Source: Clusia tigrina
Taxonomy: Eukaryota > Arthropoda > Insecta > Diptera > Clusiidae
Assembly: GCA_920105625.2 (NCBI GenBank)
Contig: OV050033.1
Location: forward strand, 54,146,780-54,210,779
Length of the DNA: 64,000 nt
Direction: 5' to 3'
Shown piece after piece: positions 24,506 to 35,534 of the stretch. The notes below the pieces were generated by a model that did not search any database, was not told the origin of the DNA, and saw only the letters and a list, made by a program, of their open reading frames with translations. A program made the translations under genes and the position numbers. Numbering within the stretch: the first letter of the stretch is position 1; each line of letters begins with the position of its first letter.

Positions 24506-26070
24506 AAGCGAAAACTCTGTAAGATTGAGGATATAGGATATGTTTTCAATGGCATCATATGGATATTCAGTACCACCGAAAGCTAGGCCCTCAGGGAGAT
24601 ACCTTAAGTTTTCTTATGGAAATTATATATCCTTATGGAAACTATATAATGCGGGCATATTTTTATATGCGTCCACCTGATTATAGTAGATTATTTTCCC
24701 AGGCTGTACAACATCGGGATTTGAAGACTTATTTTTGGTGTTGTTCTTGAGATTGGGAACCCCCTTAAAAGTTCTCATTATCATTATGTCTTTTGACTAT
24801 TTTTCTGTCAGTTTTGTAGTGTGTCAGGATAGGATTTATAAAAGGAATAGAGAAATATTCGAAGAAAACCGCAAATCTCTTTCGAGCTTGATCCCAAGTT
24901 GATGTTGTTTCGTGTAATGCAGGCATTAGTGACCTTTTGAGGGACAGTCTGCGGTGCACATTAAAATACCACATATGAACAAGTTTAGTACAATTAATTT
25001 GGTAAATTTGATGATAACATTTAAGATAACAAAGTGACCACGCCAGCTCGACTGATAAACGCACCGCAATGGAAATAATAAGTGCCATTTTAGTGGCATT
25101 TCTCGGCGTATAACTTTGAAATATTATTAATTTCAATTGCATTAATATGCCGAACAGATAAAACGCCAGGTACCAGATATGAAACAGCTGCGCTCAGCGA
25201 TACTGACGCTTAAAGCAACAACAAAAACAACAATAACAAAAACCGCACATAAACGGAAGAAGACATGAGCAGAAGCGGCAGCAGGCGCGAGCAAATGGCT
25301 TCCACCGCCATAAACTTGGACGAAAAATGCCGGGAGGCTGCAGCCTAGAAGCGTCTTAGGAGCGGACCGCAACGCTGTCAATTCAGTGTAAATTTAATTT
25401 TTTCCTTCTGCGTTCGTCTTTTATCGCATTGGTTTCCATTCATGCACAAGTTGCGGATGCGGATATGAGGCACAAAAAACCCAACAACAACAACAACACA
25501 AAACTGCAAAAAGCTACTAAATTGCACACACACACACATATACAAGTACACCCTACAGACTTGCTTTACCGCCGCACAGCAACGTGTTGCTTGCAACACA
25601 GACACCCGTGCTGTCGGTGCTGCTCAAAAACACTGCCTTTGTTGGCTCTGCTGACTGGCAGCAGCGGTCGTTTAGATTTCAGTAAGCTCATAAAATTCAC
25701 ACGTTTATCTTATTTTCAAATTCTTTTCTTTTTTTGGTTTGCATTGTTTTGGTTTTCCTGTATTTTGGGATTTTATTTATTTTTGCCGATTGTCAGTTGA
25801 CGCTTTGAATGCAGGCTCTCCTTGGTAGAAGGCAACATGGTGCAATATAAGGTGTGAGGCTTAACGAACGCCTTCTTCAATTTTTTAGTGGCCTTAATGG
25901 AGTAACAATCGTGATCTTAGATCTGGGTAAAATTCCTCTATCTGGTGTAGCAAATAGGGAGAGAACAAATTTGACTGTTGTACTGTTAAGGTTTGGAACA
26001 AATGGAAGCACGGCAATTCTGCGAATGTGTATGGGCTTCGCTTCTAAGGATCTTCTGAATTTCCTAGGAG
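24506..26070. other. Gene-poor stretch
   Basis: The segment 25140-25700 is less AT-rich, with AACAACAAAAACAACAATAAC and a CACACACA patch, as often seen in fly leader or intronic DNA. The frames on the two strands (25142-25381 minus, 25429-25800 plus) show no domain. No gene is supported. Confidence 0.35.
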
Positions 26071-26074
26071 CGAG

Positions 26075-26350
26075 AGTTGGATGGTATAAAATTTGGTGTA
26101 CACAGATCATCCAGTTCTAATATAGTACTTCTTCCACTGTGATCTTATCTTAGAGATGCCTAAAATAGAAGTGGGATAGGTCGGAGAACCGCTGAAGAAG
26201 GATGTCTCCCAGCACTCAGGCAGTGATGCCCATTGAGATGTCTCGTTTTCATGTTCAAAAGTGACAGTTTGATGTACAATTTAGTGTACACAGGTCAAGA
26301 AGTTTCAATATAGTGGTTCCATGGCGATCTTATTCCAGAGATGTCGACTT
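26075..26350 (+). repeat. Degenerate direct repeat, about 187 bp offset, with a dispersed-repeat piece
   Basis: GTGTACACAGATCATCCAG (26096) and GTGTACACAGGTCAAGAAG (26283) start two similar 65-bp stretches ending GATCTTATCTTAGAGATGCC and GATCTTATTCCAGAGATGTC. Between them lies GGAGAACCGCTGAAGAAGGA with CTCAGGCAGTGATGCCC, which is related to 49633-49720. Confidence 0.6.
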
Positions 26351-27785
26351 TGCATGTTACACCATACTATATTGGGAAGATATAGTGAAAAATGAAAAAT
26401 CATTTCTTTCAGAAAACAAACCGATTCTATCAAGAAAGTATTCCTTCTACAAAAATATCGATGACTTTCACGATCATATAAAAATATATAAATCTACAAA
26501 TTACTGCCTATTTAAATATCCCAATGTTAAGTCTCATGGGGAATGACAGTAGCAGATAGAACTGCTTTTCACAACAGGAGACGACTTCAGTTCTTTAAAT
26601 TAATTTCACCATAGATCACTTTGTTTAATAGTTTGGGAAATTTCGTGATTATAAACAGAGAAATAATTTTGGAACTTATTCTGCCAACATGTTAACGGGA
26701 GACATATTTGACATAAAATACAAATAATATTTGTGTGTCTCCTTCATCTCCTGTGTGAATTGTACGATAATCGTTCCAAAAAATGTTTAAAAGAGACCAT
26801 CTCTGAGCTAAAATTCGTTGTTCTTCCGTTCTAATTGGCCGTTTTTTTCTTACTTGTTGGTCTCTCGCCAGTCTTACTCTCATTTGTGGTAAGACTTTGG
26901 AAGGTAATGTGAAACGAAAGCTTCCTGCAGTTTACTGTCGCTCTCTTCTTGTTCCCTGACTTCAGAAGAAAATCAGTTAGAAATTCCTTTTTACTCTCAA
27001 ATCATTGTTAGAGCCCTCCTTCCACCTCACACCTTACATTGCACCATGGCTGGGAATATGCGTGTGCCTGTTTCTAGGCGCGCGGACGCAATTGGCGAGT
27101 TTAATTGAGGGAAGTTGTTTGCTTAGATGACTTCTTTTCTTTATTTTTTTTGCATATTTACTATTTTCCTTATTTTCTGTTTATTGAAAGTCTGTGTCTC
27201 TGTTTTTTTTTGCTGCTTTGTGTGCAGTTTGGTGATTTATTGTTTATTTTCTTAATGGGCATAGACTTGATTAAACCAACAAACGCAGTTTTATGCAGAT
27301 ATAGATATTAAATATGTATATATGCATGTGCAGTTGGATGAAAGTTGAGACTTATAAATTTGTATAAATATTGAGACCGCTTTGGAACGTCTTAGGGGGA
27401 TCCTTTGGAAGTTTCTAGCACCAATAAAAAACCCAAAAGTTCATATAAAAAATATTGAAAAAATATATAAAATAAAATTTTATATTGAAAAAATATTAAT
27501 ATTACATGAATATAATAATAGTAATAAAAAAATATTAATATTACATGAATATTAGAAACGAAATGGAACTGAAACATAAAACAATTTTTAGTAAGGACAC
27601 TCGAGTACTTCCGAAGTTTTGAAATCTTCTTATACTAAGCTGGAACGAAACGGAATTGTGCCGATGTCGAATTGGAACGATGTGGCTAAGGAATTGGAAC
27701 ATTGGCTTAATCACACAAGTTTCTTTGAACTTAAGGAATAAGTAAGGAAGAGAAGAAAGGATCAAAGGAACAAAAAAACAAAGGA
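26351..27785. other. Gene-poor stretch
   Basis: Nothing recognisable apart from a small duplicated AT phrase (AATATTAATATTACATGAAT at 27494 and 27532). Confidence 0.4.
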
Positions 27786-29290
27786 ATATAGATAGGTCCA
27801 TGAGATAGATACGTTCAAGAGATAGATAGGTTCACGAGATATATTGGTTTAGGAGATAAATTTGTTCACGACATAAATAGGTTCAGAGAGAGAGATAGAG
27901 GTGGAGAACATTCAGAGAGAGGGATATTCTGAGAGAAGGATCATCAGAGAGAAAGATCATCAGAGAGTAGGATCATCCGAAAGGGATGGTCAGAGAATCG
28001 GGAAAATGAGGAGAGAGGGATATTCTGAGAGAAGGATCATCAGAGAGAAGGATCATCAGAGAGTAGGATCATCCGAAAGGGATGGTCAGAGAATCGGGAA
28101 AATAATGGATTTTAAGAGAAGGAGAGAGAAGCATGTTGCGAGAAAGAAAATAGAGTGAGATAAAGGAAGAGAGAGATGGTGGAGGAGTGCAGACAGGTAT
28201 AGAGAGGAAAAGAGGGCTGAAGGGAGAAATGAAGAGAAAAGAAGAGAAATGGAGAAAAAGGAAGCGAAAGGAAGAGAAATGAAGAAAAAGGAAGAGAAAG
28301 GAAGAGAAAGGAAGAGAAGGAAGAGAAAGGAAGAAACAACAAGAGAAATTGAGACAAATGAAAATAAATTAAGACAAAGGAAAGGGATAGAGGGAGGAAA
28401 ATATAGAAAGGGAGAGAGGAAGTGAAAGAGCAATGGAAAGATAGAGAGTAAAATGATATAGACAGCTAGATGGATAAATATATTGAGTGATTGGGATAGA
28501 GATTTATAGAAAGAGCGAGAGACGAAGAAATGAAGAAAGGTATGAGTAAGGACAAAATCAATTGAGGAAGAGTCGAACAAAGAGCAACCGAGGTTCAGAG
28601 AAATAGATTCAGTGAGGCAGGCGGGATAAACAGAGAGAGACACAGAAAGATAGGGAGAGAGAACTGGAGGGATAGAGAGAGGTAGAGACAGTATGGTATA
28701 TAAACAGGTAATACGGGGAAGGGAAGGGGAGAAAGAGGTAGATAAAGGAGAAGAGAGGTAGAGAGAGGTAAAAAGAAGCAAATAGTGCGAAATAGCGGTA
28801 GAGAGAGGTAAAAAGAAGCAAATAGTGGGAAAAAGAGGTAGAGAGAGAGAAAGAGAGGGATAGAGGCTGAGAGAGCGGCAGAGGCTGAGGCAGAGAGAGG
28901 GGTAGAGATACAGAGAGAATACGGCGAGAGAGAGAAAACGGAAAGGGGAGGGACAGAGCGATAGATAGGTTTAAAGAAGGATAGAGAACGGGTAATAGAT
29001 GGAGAGAAAGGTAGAATAAGGTAGAATAGAGAGAGTAAGGAATAGAAAGAGAGAAAAAGGGAAATAACTGAAGCGAAATGGATAGAAATGAATAGAAAAA
29101 GCAGAGAGGAGTAGAGAGGGAGTGGATTTGAGGCGGAGAAGAGTAGAGGCGGAGAGGAGTAGTGGTGGAGAGGATTAAAGGGGAGGAGGAGTAGAGAGGT
29201 CCACAGAGGTGGATGGTAAGATGGATAGAGAAATAAGTAGAAAGGTGGATAGAGATGTATGGAGAGAGGAATAGAGTGCCAGATAGAGAG
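27786..29290 (+). repeat. 1.5-kb polypurine-biased array
   Basis: A second plus-strand A/G-rich array, here built on AGAGAGG, GAAGAGAAAGGAAG and GTAGAGAGAGG. It includes a near-perfect 96-bp tandem duplication (27915-28010 and 28011-28106; one A/G difference noticed), marked by AGGATCATCAGAGAG and CCGAAAGGGATGGTCAG. The Ser/Leu/Phe-rich minus frames (28086-28781, 28609-29403) are by-products. Confidence 0.93.
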
Positions 29291-30840
29291 TGTATCCTAC
29301 GCATAAAGAGCTTGTATCCATGTTTTGAAAATGATATGCGAGTTTGCCATGGGCAGAACGTTTTGAAAGATGTCCTCATATTCTCCAGTCCTACTTTTAC
29401 CAATTTATGATTTTAACCAACCATCGAAATGTACTTTTAATTGTGATTTCTATCGCCTTTGTATGATGATCTGGTTGCCCTTCTGTCGCTGCTCTGCAAT
29501 TAATTAACCCTAGCGTGGGCTTGAAGGGTGCTTGAACTCCAGCTTAGCCTTAGATAACACTTACAAGCGAGTTTCCATTTCAAATTCCTAGAAGCTGTTT
29601 TAATTCTAACAATCTTTCATTTGTGTACTCATCAGAAAAGTATCAGGTTTCCTTCTGTTTTAGGCGTACCAACATACGCGCTCTGCAAATACGAATACAC
29701 GGACACGCTCTCACAGACACGCACACATAGACAGACACTCACGTAGCTATACATCCATCTCCAAGTAAGCTTTTTAATAAATAAAACCTAAGCCAAGTAG
29801 GAATTAAGTTATTTTAAATTCTGGTCGCTTTACGCTCGTGTGTTCGCTCCATAAAATACCCCAAAAACTAATTCCACGTATTTTATCAAAACAACAACAC
29901 AAAAAAAAAACAAATTTATATACATACTTATGAAAAAAGCAAGCCAAAGTGACCCTTTCCAACGCTAAGAGAACAGATAAAAGCTGCGCATCGAGCATTT
30001 TGCACTCAACTGTAAAAGGATTAGAACGACTTGCGTGGTCCCAGCGTAACTTCTTCCTAATTTTTTGGTCTGTTTTTTAAGCACATTTTTATTTTATTTT
30101 CTTTTTCTGAAAGAATATTTCTTTTTTATTGTTTTCGTACTTTTTTCTAAATGTATATATAAATATATATATTTTTTAATATTTTGTTCCACAGCACATC
30201 CTGCGCATACTTTAATATTTTCTCATTTGTGCGATTTTAAACACACATTTTTTGTTTGTATTGGTTTTTATTTCACGGAAATCTTGTTAAATTCCGCTTG
30301 ATTAAATTTTGTTGATCAAGCGAATTGAAACGACGAAGCAGAAGCATTCAGAAAGATGTTTGAAGCCGCAATGTGGCCAGAGCACTGCTGCAAGGGAACC
30401 TGGCGCCATATTAATACTTGTATGCTTGTATGTGTGTGTGTGTGAGTGTAGAAGTTCTTTGGCTAAGACTCCTTCCACGGCAGCTGCTTGCATAATGGCC
30501 CAATTCACACCATAGGCAAGGAACGTAAACTGGTTTCGTTAGGACGTTTCTAGGCATTCGCTTCTGTGCCAACAGAAACCGATTTAAAGCGATTAATCAA
30601 GTCAATTATGGTTCGAGCCGTTATTTACGCTATCATCTCGATAATCCGAACAAGTAGAAACCAGACAGTGTCCGGAATACCGAAAAAACAATTTAAAGTA
30701 TTCTACTGAACACAAATGAAAGGTATTTTTAATGAATCTCAAATAATTTATGTTTAAACATTTACTTTTAAAATGTTAGAGACATTTTTAATGGGTTTAA
30801 AGGATATTCTTAATTTCCTGTTGGCGAAATCTTGTGTCAT
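29291..30840. other. Gene-poor stretch
   Basis: A CA-rich patch lies at 29690-29740 and a GT patch at 30425-30445. No gene or element is recognised. Confidence 0.4.
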
Positions 30841-31168
30841 TTTTCCTTTTGACTCATACTCAGATAAGTTTCAAAATGTCCCCGGTGGAAAAATCCTGCT
30901 ATTCTGCATATTTAATACAGGTGTTGAAGGCAGATATAGCCGGAGACTGCAGAGTTCTTGGCTCTTGGTTTTCATTGTCAACCCGATTGCTGTTCTCGAT
31001 ATCGTTTTGTTCAATTTCATTATCAGTGCATACAGTGTCGTGATTCAACCACTCATCCATCTCATTATCATAATAATATACATCCAGGGATATTTCGACA
31101 AGTAGGTCAAGTATATCACCTGAGTTACTAGGACGTGGCATCGCAAGAGGCAGATCATTGAACTCCAT
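30840..31168 (-). pseudogene. Tigger/pogo-like transposase C-terminal remnant
   Basis: The minus frame 31168-30899 (89 codons) has an acidic stretch (YYYDNEMDEWLNHD, residues about 31-44), then SAFNTCIKYAE and a stop. In a shifted frame the similarity continues as QDFSTGDILKLI. This layout (acidic linker, then a helix with A..A...A..Q..FS..DIL.L) resembles the C-terminal end of Tigger/jerky-type transposases of the Tc1/mariner superfamily. No DDE catalytic core is present, so it is at best a broken fragment. A host exon is the main alternative. Confidence 0.35.
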
Positions 31169-32050
31169 TCTTTGTCGTAACGTATTTTGTTAAATATATT
31201 TTAAGGACATCGTCGTCTACAAAATATCCCGAGCACTTGATGCTAGAAAGGTTTTTGAAAGTCACGTTTCTTAAACAATCCATGCAATTATTTGCTGAAC
31301 CGGACCAAAGAAGATATAAGAAATATAAAAAATAAATATTAATTATTATTTATTGGAAGAAAAGAGTTTTTCCAGACCAGAGATCTATAACTATATTAAT
31401 AAAATATCAACTAAACTATATTATTAAAATACCAAAAATAATTTATAAAATATAAGAAAAATGGAAGACGTTCTTAAAACATTCCTTTGACAATGATGTA
31501 TCTACATCTAACCTCCACCTTGGTATCATTCTTCAGAAGTAATTGATAAATTTGACCAAAGATCTATTAATTAGTTCGAAGGATAAATAGTCGAGCATAT
31601 TGTTACTGCACTCAAGAACCAACCTCATAAAACCCCTGAAGAAACATAAACTCAGAAGGGAAAAAGGAACAGAAAATTCCCTAAATTTCTTACTATATCT
31701 CCCAGCATGGATCCTGACCTAAAGTCACCAAGTCACTGTGCTTAAAAAAACTCTTTGGGTCCAAAAACAACCGAATTATTTTTGCCACAGTAATCTAAGA
31801 AAACCACTTTTTTCTGACACTAATCTATCTTATAAGCTTGTAGAACATGGAATGGTATACGTAAAGAAAATTCCTATATGCCGATTGCAATTGAAAGGTC
31901 AAGTAGTGATTCTTAGAAACATTCGGGACATTCAGTTGGCACTAAAGTGACACAGAGAATATATTCTTCTGAACCCTGTAAAATGCTGAACCTCTTCAAT
32001 CAACAATATAATTGCTAAGCATATACAAATCTATTGAAGTAATAATCTCA
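31169..32050. other. Non-coding AT-rich stretch
   Basis: A 70-codon frame (31738-31950) has no motif. Nothing else is seen. Confidence 0.4.
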
Positions 32051-32375
32051 AATATCATAGAATGTAAGAATTCAATTTATCATACAGAAGCCAAGTAACT
32101 CAACCGTAGCAATCTGCAATTTAAAGAATTCAGCCTATCATGGAGAAGTCTATCCAAGTAGTCCTACTAAAATAATTTCCAACTACATAGAATATAAGAA
32201 TGCAACTTATCCTACAGACCCAAGTAGACTCAAGCAGACCCAAGCAACTAAACCGTAGTAATCTTCAACTTTAAAGAACATAAGAATTCTGCTTATTGTA
32301 TAGAAGATCTATCCAAGTAGTTTCAAATATTTAATGTCCAATTTCATAGTATATAAGAATGCAGCATATCGTGAC
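32051..32375 (+). repeat. Degenerate 65-80 bp tandem repeat
   Basis: TAGAATRTAAGAATKCAACTTAT-type phrases recur at about 32057, 32120, 32190, 32273 and 32345, separated by CCAAGTAG-containing spacers. It is old and irregular. Confidence 0.65.
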
Positions 32376-32506
32376 ATTGCACTTCATTCTTGTATCCATT
32401 TCGAATGCAAGAAATACCATTTGACGACATAGTCACTGTATATGTCTACGATTATAGTCATAGAAACATCAGAAATTATTTCATATGCCGAATTACAACG
32501 ACCAGG

Positions 32507-32800
32507 TTAGGTTACTTTAGGTTAGGTTAGAATCGCTGACCGAACAGGCCACGCATAGACCTGTTGAGACCTTTGTGATACCACATGAGTGTCCATTTAG
32601 GACTAGATATCATTGAATATAGAGGAGTTTTTTGCTAGCCGTATAAGTGGGTGGGAATCGCCCCAGGGTTGAAACCTCTTTTAGGCCCCTAAATCAGAGA
32701 GCTCCAACGTATTTTAAGGGTGCTCTAGCGATTGATAGACAGAAACATAGGAGATGCTTCTAGGTTCCTACCTCGGACTTATGCTATATAGAACCACCTG
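32507..32800 (-). mobile_element. LINE 3' end with an (AACCT)n tail
   Basis: On the minus strand CATGTGGTATCACAAAGG and TGCGTGGCCTGTTCGGTC precede CTAACCTAACCTAAAG. The first phrase is shared with the (CTAC)n-tailed fragment at 12.6 kb, and the second with the copy at 45.3 kb. Upstream sequence to about 32800 probably belongs to the same element but has no readable ORF. Confidence 0.6.
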
Positions 32801-34100
32801 GCCTGAATAATTGTTGTTAGTACTGCTAAATTTTGAACAAACAGCCTCAGTTTCACATCCACTGATTTTATGTATATTTGCTCAATCGAATGCATCTTTT
32901 ATAATTAATTAAATTGCTGTATAGCACTGTTGTAAGTGTTAATACATCTCTATTTGCCATTGATACAAATTATTTATGAATTAAATAATTCAATTTTAAT
33001 TGAATTGCACATATTTTTTTTTTTTTTTTTTTTGTGAGACTTAAATTGCAATTATTTTCCTTTTTAGGCACTGGAAATACGGAATATTAATTTTAATGTG
33101 TAAACATTTCTCACACTTGCATACATACAAACACACATATGTGCATACATGCATTCATTAATGCATATAAACATACACAGTCACATAGAAACCTTCGCTC
33201 CAAACGTACTCAACATTAGTAGGAGCGCTCACACACGTTTCCTCCATGCCATATCAACACTAACCTAATAACTCAATTTTATTAATGGCGAATATGCGTA
33301 TGGGAATTGAGTGTTGCGTGTGGCAGTATGGGTGCTGAATATGCAAATTAACCCAATTGGAAACTGCATAACTGAGTATATAGACCCATGACATGGCATA
33401 AGTTATATTATATACAATAGGCTAGAATGCGAAAGAATGACTTCAAAAATTGCCAGAATTGAATGAATTTTGTTTAAAATTATGTTACTGACGTTGTCGC
33501 TGACATGTCATTAGGAGTGTCAGTGATGCACTTAAATTTAATTATTATTGTAGAGTTAAATTGTTCCTGCTTTCAATTTTTATTGTTTGCACTTGAGAAA
33601 TTTGTTTTAAATAAATATTCGTGCAGAAAAGGAGGTGTGGTGTCCACAGAAAAGGCGGCTTTTCTGATCTTATATATATGAGCATTTTGATTGAATTCCA
33701 TTGGTATCAGTTTAGGGAATACTTTACGATTTTCAGGAAAATTCTTTTGATGGATTGTGGTTCTGGACTAATTGCTCCTAACTGAGAAATTTGTTTGAAA
33801 TAATTGGTCTTGCAGATATTCTTTAAAGGGAAGTTTCTAGAGAGAAGGTTCGTCTGATCTTCTAAATGATGAAATTTTCAAAGAATTCCATTCATCTCGG
33901 TTTAGAAACCTCAGTCAAAATCTTTCGATGGGTTTTGGGGAAGTAAACTTATCACCTTTTTTGAAATAAGGGTGTGAATATTCCATATTAAAATGTCTCG
34001 AGAAGAATTATATTGAAGATCTGATATATTAGATCTGAATAATTATTATATCTGTATTTCAAGCTTCTCATACTGAAATTGGTAAACATATCTGAATATA
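32801..34100. other. AT-rich gene-poor stretch
   Basis: A poly-T run lies at 33014-33033 and CA/AT-rich microsatellite-like text at 33118-33180. No gene is recognised. Confidence 0.4.
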
Positions 34101-34760
34101 CAAGAGTGTGTAAAATTTTGACCGATATATTAATATATACTCAGAATTGCTAAACTAAGTCAACTGATCCGAATATTGTGAAACCGATGACTTTTTCAAC
34201 CCAGAACTCACACTATACTGGGCATATTGAATATTATAAGATCTTTTCTCGATTGTTGTTAATTTTTATACGGTAATTACGTTTATATTTAAAGGTATTC
34301 AACTCAAAATTAGTTTTGCTTCTAAGCGATATATTAATAAATAAACTAAGCTAAACTAAGTTCGTTGACTTTTTCGATCCAAAACTCGCATTGAACACTG
34401 TATATTGAATGCTCCCAGTTCTTCTCTGAATTATTTTCTTTTTTTTGCTCTAATTTCGTTTATATTCAAATCTGTTCAACTCAAAAATACTTTTGTGTAT
34501 ATAGTTCTGAGCGATAAATTCGTGTATCCTTTATAGTGCCAATTACTTAACTGAGCCCTTACTTAGCTTATGCGTACTAAACTGGTGGTTCGCAGACTTC
34601 TCCAGCTCGCAATTATCGATAAAAGGGGGACTTTTGAACTCTTCAAGATCTCCTCTGTATTCATTTCCTATATTGTAATTCCGTATATATTTAAACTCAA
34701 AAATAACTTTGATGATATGGTTTTTTTTAGCGATATGTTAGAATTATAGAAAGCAAATTA
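34100..34760 (+). repeat. Degenerate 180-230 bp tandem repeat, three units
   Basis: Units are anchored by CCAGAACTCACACTATAC (34200), CCAAAACTCGCATTGAAC (34379) and CCAGCTCGCAATTATCG (34602). Each is followed by a TTCTCT..ATT tract, ACGTTTATATT or its variants, TCAACTCAAAA and a (T)nAGCGATATRTT ending. Confidence 0.65.
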
Positions 34761-35530
34761 TCGTAATAACGCCCAATAATTTGGAGTCGTTGTTCAACTT
34801 TGTAAATTTCGATGAGAAAATGGCAAAATTTTAGTCTTTAGGTCATTATAAATGTGAGGAAATATTTACAGTAGCCAAAGAAACGAAGTACAATATTCGG
34901 TGCTCCCATTGGATAATCATTTGGATGATTACTTTGAAATAAAGACTCTTCCTTTATATACATACTATGAAGGAATATTCTTCCTTTATATATAATATGA
35001 AGCAACACTCTTTATACCATTTATGATCTTGTCTGAATAATCCTCATGAAGCTTTTAAAAGGCATTTAGTGTTAGTTACTGAGAGGCAATTTTTGAGAGG
35101 TCATAAATTAAAAGTCATTTGGTAAATGGTCATATAGAACAGGGATTAATGTATAAGGGATCCTAAACGATGGTAACCGTAACTGACTTTACTTGTTCTG
35201 TGTTTGATTGAAAGTGATGGAAGTGGAAAGTGGTTGAAATAAGAAAAATGTCCTATTATTTGGTGTGCAGTTGTGACTTGGAAGCGGAAGCGAATATACG
35301 TGAAGCTAAAATGTTGTTACAATGTGTAATAAATAAATCTAGTTAACCTGTTAAATTAATTACATTACATTTATTTAATTAAATTAATTAAATTAAATTA
35401 ATTAAATTACATTTATTTAATTAAATTAATTAAATTCAAAATTAAATTGCTATGAAATGAAACTAAATTAATTTAATTAAAAACTAAATTATTAAACAGG
35501 TGTTTGAAATTACGTAAAGCAATCTATTGA
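34761..35530. other. AT-rich gene-poor stretch
   Basis: A TTAATTAAATTAAAT-type low-complexity block occupies about 35340-35490. Nothing else is recognised. Confidence 0.5.
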
Positions 35531-35534
35531 CTCA

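Noticed and set aside
28086..29403. Minus-strand frames of 231 and 264 codons
   Set aside because: Same reason: low-complexity CT-rich text, no motif.
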